The notes under the pieces were generated by a model that saw only the letters and a list, made by a program, of their open reading frames with translations, was not told where the DNA came from and did not search any database. A stretch of DNA of 39,360 nucleotides from a virus. This document shows positions 16,327 to 21,267 of the stretch, piece after piece (the first letter of the stretch is position 1; each line of letters opens with the position of its first letter). Location: IMG/VR virus record IMGVR_UViG_3300037140_000179, positions 1 through 39,360 of that record. The stretch is one strand, 5' to 3'. Made by a program: the position numbers and the translations under genes.

Positions 16327-16442
16327 CACTAACATATTATTGTAGGCAATTTGGCATTTACTTTTTTATGTTTCATTTGATAAATGCCAAACCAAAATGA
16401 AACATTTTGCACTTCGTGTGCCACAATAATCGGACGTTATGA
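16327..16442 (-). repeat. attC-like site, 116 bp
   Basis: The outer boxes are CACTAAC (16327-16333) and GTTATGA (16436-16442), plus strand. ATTATTGT/ACAATAAT and GGCA/TGCC form the outer stem with one bulged base. TTTGGCATTTA/TAAATGCCAAA and ATGTTTCATTTT/AAAATGAAACAT give alternative inner stems. A 20-base stretch ending in the CACTAAC box (GTTCGCTTCGCCCACTAACA) is identical in the site at 18401-18486. The length resembles long VCR-type attC sites. Confidence 0.6.
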
Positions 16443-16460
16443 GTAATTCCTTTTGCCGAG

Positions 16461-16471
16461 CAGCCAATACA
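16461..16471. repeat. CAGCCAATACA element, copy 2
   Basis: This is identical to 15807-15817 and 17161-17171. It lies one base beyond the stop codon of the 79-residue cassette gene. Confidence 0.7.
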
Positions 16472-16472
16472 T

Positions 16473-16712
16473 TCACTCGCCAAGTTGTTTTAATAGTTCG
16501 TCTGCCATACTAAGAGCGTCTTCGGCAAGTCCGTCAATAATAAGTTGCTTATCCTTATCTTCATATTGCCCACTTGCACACAATCCCTGCATGGCTAATC
16601 CTGCAAAATATTCTCGTTTGTTTATTCCAAACATATTTTGCTCTAACCATTCTTTAGGCATAGCTGTTATTCCTTTCGGTATTCCGAATGCTGGTTTATC
16701 TGCATTTTTCAT
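16473..16712 (-). CDS. Conserved hypothetical protein, 79 aa (cassette gene)
   Basis: The ATG at 16712 gives MKNADKPAFGIPKGITAMPK, then INKREYFAGLAMQGLCASGQ and a helical end ADELLKQLGE. It belongs to a family common in Bacteroidetes genomes, phages and prophages with the core GLTKREYFAAMAMQGL. Its function is unknown. Longer in-frame upstream sequence would run into the preceding gene and is not used. It shares a cassette with the 92-residue gene 25 bases upstream. Confidence 0.7.
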   Translation of the reverse strand: MKNADKPAFGIPKGITAMPKEWLEQNMFGINKREYFAGLAMQGLCASGQYEDKDKQLIIDGLAEDALSMADELLKQLGE

Positions 16713-16737
16713 TTTTATAGTTTTATTAGTTATTGTT

Positions 16738-17016
16738 TCAAATAATACTTTGACTACAAAAATGCTTATATAATTCTGCGGTTGTATAAACATCTTCGCT
16801 TACACAACTTTGCCAGAATTTATATTCTTCTCTTTTTCCATTAGAGATGTAATTGTCATTACAAAAAATGGCGAAGTCTATGGCATCTTGCCTTTCGACT
16901 TCTGAATATACGCCTGCTCGTAAAATAGAATGTTGTATTCCATTCTTAAATTCTGGCAAACAATTTTCATGAGTTGCTTTCAACTCTTCGATTAATTGAC
17001 GTATTGGTGTTTTCAT
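16738..17016 (-). CDS. Hypothetical protein, 92 aa (cassette gene)
   Basis: The start chosen is ATG at 17016, giving MKTPIRQLIEELKATHENCL, then DAIDFAIFCNDNYISNGKRE and a C-terminus AELYKHFCSQSII. The longer frame reading through the attC-like site at its left flank (MLSLFLAGLL) is not credible as protein. The KTPI-x-ELI opening is shared with small accessory proteins of Bacteroidetes phages. The function is unknown. It is the first gene of the cassette that starts with GTTATGC. Confidence 0.6.
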   Translation of the reverse strand: MKTPIRQLIEELKATHENCLPEFKNGIQHSILRAGVYSEVERQDAIDFAIFCNDNYISNGKREEYKFWQSCVSEDVYTTAELYKHFCSQSII

Positions 17017-17069
17017 TTTATATTTATTTTTAAAGTTTCTATTCAACAGCCCCGCTAAAAACAACGAGA

Positions 17070-17132
17070 GCATAACAGCACCTTTGCGCCAGCTTCAAAG
17101 CAAGCCGTTCGCAAAGCTGCGAACCGTTAGTT
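17070..17132 (-). repeat. attC-like site, 63 bp
   Basis: The outer boxes are GCATAAC (17070-17076) and GTTAGTT (17126-17132), plus strand. Inside are AGCTT/AAGCT and a perfect hairpin GTTCGC-aaagct-GCGAAC. The size equals the classical 59-base element. The GCATAAC box matches the GTTATGA box that closes the same cassette at 16436, and the GTTAGTT box matches the AACTAAC box at 17886. Confidence 0.65.
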
Positions 17133-17160
17133 GCCATTTGTATTTGTTTCTTTTGGCGAA

Positions 17161-17171
17161 CAGCCAATACA
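17161..17171. repeat. CAGCCAATACA element, copy 3
   Basis: This is the third identical copy, in the context TTTTGGCGAACAGCC, four bases beyond the stop codon of the 68-residue cassette gene. Confidence 0.7.
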
Positions 17172-17175
17172 AGCA

Positions 17176-17382
17176 TCACTTAATTACATTATTTCTGATT
17201 ATTACATTTCCGTTTTTTATTCCTTCGCTATGAAATTTCATCGCTTCTCTCCAACCATTTCTAAGTCCGATTTCGTACCCTTCGGATAATTTATGTCCTA
17301 AATTGGCTGCTGCTTTTTGATGTTCTTTAACGATTTCTTCTATTCTGAAATCTGGATTTGTGCAAAATGATAGTGTTTTCAT
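17176..17382 (-). CDS. Hypothetical protein, 68 aa (cassette gene)
   Basis: The protein reads MKTLSFCTNPDFRIEEIVKE, a helical middle KAAANLGHKLSEGYEIGLRN, and a C-terminus ending VIIRNNVIK. No motif is recognised. It is the last gene of a multi-gene cassette and starts 15 bases after the ribbon-helix-helix gene, so it may form a functional pair with it. That pairing is inference. Confidence 0.6.
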   Translation of the reverse strand: MKTLSFCTNPDFRIEEIVKEHQKAAANLGHKLSEGYEIGLRNGWREAMKFHSEGIKNGNVIIRNNVIK

Positions 17383-17397
17383 ATTGATTTTTCATAT

Positions 17398-17556
17398 TTA
17401 TTTGTGAGTTAGGTGTTTTTTTAATACCGTAACAATATAGTTGCTGATGTTTCTATCTTGTTTTTTAGCATCCTCCATTATTTTACTAAATAAGTCATTA
17501 GGGATTCTAATCGTAGTCATTTTTGATTCCGATTTTAAATGATTTTCTTTTTCCAT
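17398..17556 (-). CDS. Ribbon-helix-helix DNA-binding protein, 52 aa
   Basis: The short frame reads MEKENHLKSESKMTTIRIPN, then DLFSKIMEDAKKQDRNISNY and IVTVLKKHLTHK. A strand (MTTIRIP), a helix, the polar turn KKQDRNIS and a second helix form the Arc/MetJ/CopG fold, which binds DNA as a dimer through the strand. Such proteins are often antitoxins or plasmid and cassette regulators. It lies 3 bases after the 62-residue gene and 15 bases before the 68-residue gene, so a toxin-antitoxin-like unit is possible, though no known toxin is recognised beside it. Confidence 0.75.
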   Translation of the reverse strand: MEKENHLKSESKMTTIRIPNDLFSKIMEDAKKQDRNISNYIVTVLKKHLTHK

Positions 17557-17559
17557 ATA

Positions 17560-17748
17560 TTAGTACTCGACTACTATTAATTTCTTATGCTTATCTTCCT
17601 TATACATATATTGATGAAAATATCCTTCGTCAATATCTTTCTGAGCTTTGTCTTTATCGTAAAATCCATTCGCCCATAATTCATTTTCAGCACCTTCTGT
17701 AACTACTTTATATAGTCCGCGTATTTTTTCTTTTGTTTGTTTTTTCAT
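17560..17748 (-). CDS. Hypothetical protein, 62 aa (cassette gene)
   Basis: The protein is MKKQTKEKIRGLYKVVTEGA, then ENELWANGFYDKDKAQKDID, and ends KHKKLIVVEY. It is a small alpha/beta protein of mixed charge. The beginning and the strand-like end LIVVEY suggest a compact fold. No family is recognised. Its stop is 3 bases before the ribbon-helix-helix gene start, so the two are coupled. Confidence 0.6.
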   Translation of the reverse strand: MKKQTKEKIRGLYKVVTEGAENELWANGFYDKDKAQKDIDEGYFHQYMYKEDKHKKLIVVEY

Positions 17749-17749
17749 A

Positions 17750-17826
17750 TTAAGATTGTATTTGTTTTATTTCTTTTCTTACGTCATTCCAGTATATTAT
17801 TGCTTCATCATAAATTCTTTTTCCAT
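17750..17826 (-). pseudogene. Remnant of a small YWxxVRKEI-type gene, frameshifted
   Basis: From the ATG at 17826 the frame gives MEK and then stops early. Adding one A to the run of five As after MEK (GGAAAAAG) restores 25 residues, MEKRIYDEAIIYWNDVRKEI then KQIQS, ending in TAA at 17750-17752. The end resembles the C-terminus of a phage family whose members finish YW-x-x-VK-x-EI. It is probably the decayed first gene of this cassette. A homopolymer error is possible. Confidence 0.4.
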
Positions 17827-17885
17827 TTTTTTTGAGTTTTTAATTGGTTTATATTTCTTATTTAACAGCCGTGCCAAAAACCTAA

Positions 17886-17942
17886 AACTAACATTGTGTT
17901 TAATGCCATTAAGAACGCGGCATAAACACTTTGCCGTTAGTG
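17886..17942 (-). repeat. attC-like site, 57 bp
   Basis: The boxes are AACTAAC (17886-17892) and GTTAGTG (17936-17942), plus strand. GTGTTTAATGCC (17896-17907) pairs with GGCATAAACAC (17919-17929), leaving a single bulged base. The length and the asymmetric bulge are typical of attC. AACTAAC matches the GTTAGTT box at 17126, and GTTAGTG matches the CACTAAC box at 18401. Confidence 0.7.
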
Positions 17943-17946
17943 GCAA

Positions 17947-17969
17947 TTAAATATTTTAAATTAATTTTT
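17947..17969. repeat. 23-bp inverted repeat, left arm (cassette 1)
   Basis: This arm is the exact reverse complement of 18364-18386. It starts at the GTTAGTGGCAA end box and runs over the stop codon of the nucleotidyltransferase-like gene. Confidence 0.8.
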
Positions 17970-18359
17970 CCCACCGCACGGTAAAATTGAAATATCAATA
18001 TAATATTGCGGGTCTTGGTGTTCAATAAATTCCGTAACCATTCCACCGTATTTAGTTTTGATTGTCCTGTTAATATTCACTACCCAACAATCTCTACCGT
18101 GCAATTTATTTCGTAGTAATTGGCGTTGTTCATCTGCTTCAATTAAAATACTTCCTCCAAGCGTTTCGGCTATCTCATTAAGCATTTCTACCTTATCGCC
18201 AATTACTTCTTGCCACGGTATAGCAATTAAATCTAAATCCCTATTCATTGAGCCGTGTAGCACAATATTGTATCCATATTTCAATCCTATTTCCTTTATT
18301 ACTTCAAAGTAAAACCCGTATAGGCTCGGTCTTGCGTGTATTGGTTTATTTTCTGCCAT
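17961..18359 (-). CDS. Nucleotidyltransferase-fold protein, 132 aa (cassette gene)
   Basis: The protein contains LHGSMNRDLDLIAIPW near residue 34: a Gly-Ser followed by spaced aspartates (D-x-D), the metal-binding signature of the polymerase-beta nucleotidyltransferase superfamily. The rest is a single small domain with WVVNINRTIKTKYGG and ends YYIDISILPCGGKN. Similar short proteins are common in phages and gene cassettes and are often annotated only as nucleotidyltransferases. The target is unknown. It is the only gene in a cassette that has 23-bp inverted repeats at its ends. Confidence 0.65.
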   Translation of the reverse strand: MAENKPIHARPSLYGFYFEVIKEIGLKYGYNIVLHGSMNRDLDLIAIPWQEVIGDKVEMLNEIAETLGGSILIEADEQRQLLRNKLHGRDCWVVNINRTIKTKYGGMVTEFIEHQDPQYYIDISILPCGGKN

Positions 18360-18363
18360 CTCT

Positions 18364-18386
18364 AAAAATTAATTTAAAATATTTAA
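18364..18386. repeat. 23-bp inverted repeat, right arm (cassette 1)
   Basis: This arm is the reverse complement of 17947-17969. It lies a few bases upstream of the nucleotidyltransferase-like ATG. Confidence 0.8.
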
Positions 18387-18400
18387 CTGTTCGCTTCGCC

Positions 18401-18486
18401 CACTAACACCGCACTTGTCGCCATGCGGATTTGCGGGAACTGACTTTTTTATATCCGCACATCGCAAGTGCGCGGTGCGTTAAATA
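18401..18486 (-). repeat. attC-like site, 86 bp, GC-rich
   Basis: The boxes are CACTAAC (18401-18407) and GTTAAATA (18479-18486), plus strand. ACCGCACTTG pairs with CAAGTGCGCGGT with a two-base bulge, and ATGCGGAT with ATCCGCACAT in the inner stem. The GC content is clearly higher than in the surrounding phage sequence. Confidence 0.65.
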
Positions 18487-18515
18487 ATATTTTACTTCGT
18501 AGATCATTATTTAAC
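18479..18515. repeat. Gene-less mini cassette or array edge, 37 bp
   Basis: GTTAAATAAT (18479-18488) and ATTATTTAAC (18506-18515) are perfect inverted ends separated by 17 bases, and carry the same GTTA/TAAC boxes as the cassettes. It could be an empty cassette remnant or the attI-like edge where the array meets core phage sequence. Confidence 0.45.
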
Positions 18516-18523
18516 AATTTACA

Positions 18524-18550
18524 CAAATGAAATTTTTCAAACTTCATTTG
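18524..18550 (-). terminator. Hairpin directly after the FEN-like gene
   Basis: CAAATGAA (18524-18531) and TTCATTTG (18543-18550) form a perfect 8-bp stem with an 11-base loop, one base beyond the stop codon of the nuclease gene. No long T-run follows on the minus strand, so it is a weak or mRNA-stabilising terminator at most. It marks the end of core phage sequence before the cassette array. Confidence 0.45.
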
Positions 18551-18551
18551 A

Positions 18552-19424
18552 CTATATGACTTTATAATTTTCATTGTATGTAAACTTTGCTTCCTCTAAA
18601 TGCTTTTTAGTCTCTTGTTTTATTGCTTCTGAGTGATAACAATCTGTACATAGATTTACTAACATTAAATTTTGTTCAAGTTCTTTTATGATCACATCTT
18701 CTCCTTTAAAGGTACTATTCAATCTGATGTCAATGTCAACTAGATCTTCATCAGTAACCTCTTGCTTGTTAAATTGAATCTTATCAAATATTTTTTTCTT
18801 TAAAGTTTTTTCTCCAATTCGACCTCTTAATAACTTTGGTACCATATCGCCTTCACATCCAAGAATCATTTTGCTAAATAAGATAAAGTCAGGATTAACA
18901 AAAATATGCTTTGCATTTAATATAGGTTCAACTAATGAATCATAAATATAATAGTATCTTTTGTCTCTACTATTATTGTTATAGATAAAAGTATTCGCAT
19001 TAAGCAATTGTCTGCAATCTTCATCAGCACTTAAGATACAGTTTGTCTCATCTCCTAAATGATTAACCCAAACGCCTATCAGATCATCAGCTTCTAACTG
19101 GTCAACTTGACTAACTATAAAGCCTTGTTTTTTAAAATATTCTTTTGTATAGTTAAGCACATTATAAAAGCTTTCTTCTTTTTTGCTTCTATTGCTTTTA
19201 TAATTCGCATACAATTTTTTACGAAAATTTTCTTTTGAATCGTAACACAAAATAACTTTTTCTATTTTATGATTATCTGCAAATAATCTGCATGTATACA
19301 TTAAGTCAATATAAAATTTATTAAAAAGCAATTTTTCATTAATTGCTTTATCTTTACCATATATATTTGTATACACAAAGTAACTTTTATAAAAAGCGTT
19401 GTTGATGTCCCATATTAAATTCAT
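18552..19424 (-). CDS. FEN/T4 RNase H-like 5'-3' nuclease
   Basis: The 290-residue protein has the PIN/FEN acidic sites: WDINNAF (Asp5), CYDSKENFRKKLYANYKSNR with the conserved basic arch, LEADDLIG near 108, SADEDCRQLL near 133 and GCEGDMVPKLLRGRIGEKTL near 190 (the helix-hairpin-helix region). It should remove RNA primers and flaps during lagging-strand synthesis, as T4 RNase H does. It is transcribed with the three small genes before it, overlapping the first by 4 bases. The cassette array begins directly after its stop. Confidence 0.9.
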   Translation of the reverse strand: MNLIWDINNAFYKSYFVYTNIYGKDKAINEKLLFNKFYIDLMYTCRLFADNHKIEKVILCYDSKENFRKKLYANYKSNRSKKEESFYNVLNYTKEYFKKQGFIVSQVDQLEADDLIGVWVNHLGDETNCILSADEDCRQLLNANTFIYNNNSRDKRYYYIYDSLVEPILNAKHIFVNPDFILFSKMILGCEGDMVPKLLRGRIGEKTLKKKIFDKIQFNKQEVTDEDLVDIDIRLNSTFKGEDVIIKELEQNLMLVNLCTDCYHSEAIKQETKKHLEEAKFTYNENYKVI

Positions 19425-19630
19425 TTTTTATAAAGATAAATTACTTGTTTGCTACCACAGTGACTACAACTGCTTACTATAGAATCACAGTTCAATGAAT
19501 CAATCTCATGCTGCCATTTTAGCTGATAGTTTTTATGCATTAGTATCATGATTGACTTTTGTTGCATAATCATTATGCATGCAAAGACTAAAAATAACAC
19601 TACTGTTAAAAATGCTTGAAAGTTTTTCAT
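19421..19630 (-). CDS. Small membrane-anchored CxxC protein, 69 aa
   Basis: One N-terminal hydrophobic segment (FQAFLTVVLFLVFACIMIMQ) is followed by a polar part ending CSHCGSKQVIYLYKK. The CxxC could bind zinc or be redox-active. A topology with the C-terminus on one face of the membrane is inferred. It overlaps both neighbours by 4 bases. The function is unknown. A spanin- or holin-like role cannot be excluded, but the gene is not near a lysin. Confidence 0.6.
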   Translation of the reverse strand: MKNFQAFLTVVLFLVFACIMIMQQKSIMILMHKNYQLKWQHEIDSLNCDSIVSSCSHCGSKQVIYLYKK

Positions 19631-19821
19631 GGCTCAAAGTGATTAGGCTTATTTGCTACCATATATCTTTCACTTTCTCGATAGTCAATTGACTCATCAC
19701 CATTTGAAAATTTAACGCCTATCACTTCACATTCTTTGTTACATTTTCTACAAATAGCGCTATTTGCATGTCTGTCTGTTACTAATACCTTTACTTTACA
19801 GCAATTTGATAAGTATTCCAT
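19627..19821 (-). CDS. Small zinc-ribbon-like protein, 64 aa
   Basis: CC at residues 7-8 and CRKCNKEC at about 24-31 give a probable zinc ribbon. The beginning SNCCKVKVLV and the following CEVIG match a common type of short phage zinc finger. The C-terminus is polar. The gene overlaps the start of its downstream neighbour by 4 bases and the upstream gene by 31. The partner is unknown. Confidence 0.65.
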   Translation of the reverse strand: MEYLSNCCKVKVLVTDRHANSAICRKCNKECEVIGVKFSNGDESIDYRESERYMVANKPNHFEP

Positions 19822-20057
19822 AATTTTAAAATTTGAATTGCGTTATTATAATTTTCTTCAACGTTAACTTTTAATTCAGCATAAAATTTTTTCCTTGATT
19901 GATCTTTACATTCGTTAGCTATTTGAATTATTCTTTGTTCTTCTTCTGTAAAATCTCTTACAAATGTTCGCGCAATAGATAAAGCAGTTTTCCAATCATT
20001 ATTAATTACTGCTTCTTTAAGTTGATCTTTTTTTGATATGAGAATCTTATTTGTCAT
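19791..20057 (-). CDS. Conserved small phage protein, 88 aa
   Basis: The pattern KDQLKEAVINNDWKTALSIA, then RDFTEEEQRIIQIANE and a helical C-terminus NNAIQILKLW, resembles a frequent short family in Bacteroidetes phages (ALE-x-GD-x-KTAM-x-IAKTF). It is all-helical with no catalytic motif. The function is unknown. A perfect hairpin lies 34-56 bases before its ATG. Confidence 0.65.
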   Translation of the reverse strand: MTNKILISKKDQLKEAVINNDWKTALSIARTFVRDFTEEEQRIIQIANECKDQSRKKFYAELKVNVEENYNNAIQILKLWNTYQIAVK

Positions 20058-20090
20058 AGCTATCTACTTTGAATTTGATAGTGTAGTTTT

Positions 20091-20113
20091 ACAAGTAGCT
20101 ATTAACTACTTGT
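20091..20113 (-). promoter_or_regulatory. Perfect 8-bp hairpin or operator before the 88-aa gene
   Basis: ACAAGTAG and CTACTTGT are perfect inverted repeats around a 7-base loop. The loop and inner stem read AGTTAATAG, close to the GTTAATAAG motif found at several promoters. No T-run follows, so an operator or mRNA-processing site is more likely than a terminator. Confidence 0.4.
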
Positions 20114-20123
20114 CATCAACTTT

Positions 20124-20615
20124 CTATTTAGTTTTTACTTCAGTTCCTTTTTTAATGTAAACCTTGTCTCCAACTCTGATTCTTACATCCTCGCGAACTT
20201 CTCCACTTTTTGGAGCCCAAGGGTAACTTGAAATAACTACGCCTGTTAATTCTTTTTCTTCTCTCCACGGCGTAAACTTAACTTCCTGATCTTTTTTGAA
20301 TTTCAATTTAAAGTCAGGAAATTTCGCCGCCATTGCTGAAGGTCCTTTTTCTTTTTTCTCTTTTGGTTCTTTTGCAACGTTTTCTTTCTTCTCAATTTTT
20401 TCTTCTTTTGAAACTTTTTCTGTTGATTTAACTTTCAATGTTGCCCAAACAGAAAGGTCGCCATCAAATTTTCCTTTTTCTTTTCTTTCAGTAAGAATGT
20501 CGATAACTACTACCTTAGATACTCCAAACAATTTACCATCTTGTAATTTCTTAAACAATTGGTCGCTGGTTTGGCTAATCAGCGTTTTACGTGTTACTTC
20601 TTTTAATGTTGACAT
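20124..20615 (-). CDS. Hypothetical protein with Lys/Glu-rich linker, 163 aa
   Basis: The start chosen is ATG at 20615 (MSTLKEVTRKTLISQTSDQL). An upstream ATG would extend into untranslated sequence behind the promoter. An N-terminal domain of about 65 residues (LFGVSKVVVIDILTERKEKG) is joined by a highly charged linker (about 70-105) to a C-terminal SH3- or KOW-like beta domain (EVKFTPWREEKELTGVVISS, then VRIRVGDKVYIKKG). It is the first gene behind the promoter at 20655-20662. The function is unknown. A nucleic-acid-binding role is plausible. Confidence 0.7.
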   Translation of the reverse strand: MSTLKEVTRKTLISQTSDQLFKKLQDGKLFGVSKVVVIDILTERKEKGKFDGDLSVWATLKVKSTEKVSKEEKIEKKENVAKEPKEKKEKGPSAMAAKFPDFKLKFKKDQEVKFTPWREEKELTGVVISSYPWAPKSGEVREDVRIRVGDKVYIKKGTEVKTK

Positions 20616-20654
20616 TTTGTTTTGTTTTAATATTGATTTATATAATTGATAATA

Positions 20655-20710
20655 CAAATCTACTAATTTACTTGAGATAAAAACTTTTTATTTAACTTGA
20701 GTTATGAACA
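20655..20710 (-). promoter_or_regulatory. Promoter with TAGATTTG box
   Basis: TAGATTTG (20655-20662, minus strand) fits TAnnTTTG. Upstream is AAAAAGTTTTTATCTCAAG, which recurs almost unchanged before the gene at 7444-7662 (TCTTAAG instead of TCTCAAG). The 163-residue gene starts about 40 bases downstream. Confidence 0.55.
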
Positions 20711-20736
20711 GTATAGCTAACTGATTGAAAATCAAC

Positions 20737-21267
20737 TTATATAACTTTATGTAAAGATACTACTTTTACATATATATTGCCTATTTCTATATTATCTATT
20801 CTTTTATGTATTTCTAACATAATTAAACAATACGTTAAATTATCATATAAAAAGTTAGTTTCAAAATTTTGACTTCTGACAAAAATATGAATATCTATCA
20901 AACCATTCCTTATTATACACTGAATACAACTTATGCAAGCTGCCAATGTTTCTTTATCTTCATACTTGGGCTGAAAAACTACTTGACGCGTATGAAGATC
21001 TTTATTAAATGTTTTTATTTGATCTACAAAAAATTCTATTATTTCTTTTCTTTCTACTGCATCTGCAACAGAATTAGCCTCATAATTTTCTTTTAAAAAT
21101 TCTTTAATTATCTCTTCACTTAGTTCATAATGATAATTATATAATTCAATTGTTGTTTGATTGTTGACTCTAATAAAAATATTATGTTGAAAATCATCTA
21201 TCATTAAATAGTTAATATCGCCTAACAGTAATTCAATGCGTGACTTTTTTGTAACTTCAGTATTCAT
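20737..21267 (-). CDS. Short thymidylate-synthase-like protein (ThyA/dCMP hydroxymethylase fold)
   Basis: From the ATG at 21267 (ATGA overlap with the epimerase stop) the protein has 176 residues; ThyA has about 264. The C-terminal half follows ThyA: TRQVVF (Arg94), LAACISCIQC with Cys111 at the catalytic position, Gln116, and Arg131-Ser132 exactly 20 residues after the cysteine, as in E. coli ThyA. Asp142 lies where ThyA has Asn177 and dCMP hydroxymethylases have Asp. Near the end SLHKV keeps the histidine but not the tyrosine. The folate-binding C-terminus is missing. It may modify dUMP or dCMP or be a regulatory relative. Confidence 0.6.
   Translation of the reverse strand: MNTEVTKKSRIELLLGDINYLMIDDFQHNIFIRVNNQTTIELYNYHYELSEEIIKEFLKENYEANSVADAVERKEIIEFFVDQIKTFNKDLHTRQVVFQPKYEDKETLAACISCIQCIIRNGLIDIHIFVRSQNFETNFLYDNLTYCLIMLEIHKRIDNIEIGNIYVKVVSLHKVI

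Larger units (their letters stand above)
15772..18515 (-). mobile_element. Integron-like gene cassette array
   Basis: Small accessory genes, all in one direction, are separated by palindromic attC-like sites whose outer boxes contain TAAC and GTTA. In minus-strand reading, four successive cassettes begin GTTAGTGG, GTTAGTT, GTTATG and GTTAGTGG and end CCACTAAC, AACTAAC, CATAAC and CCACTAAC. Each start is the reverse complement of the end of the same cassette. This is the pattern predicted for integron cassettes, in which the crossover falls inside the GTT box. Boundaries run roughly 17892-18406, 17076-17891, 16333-17075 and 15772-16332. The array lies between the FEN-like nuclease and the tyrosine recombinase. 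Confidence 0.7.

Noticed and set aside
16327-18486. Palindromes between cassette genes as ordinary rho-independent terminators
   Set aside because: They lack T-runs, are bounded by TAAC/GTTA boxes, and their ends covary with the far end of each cassette, which terminators do not explain.
15772-18515. Insertion sequence or transposon with terminal repeats
   Set aside because: No transposase is present, the boundary boxes recur at each cassette rather than only at the outer ends, and no target duplication is visible.
20296-20649. Plus-strand open frame of 117 codons
   Set aside because: It is the shadow of the Lys/Glu-rich linker of the 163-residue gene (repeats of Phe/Ser), and is not a credible protein.
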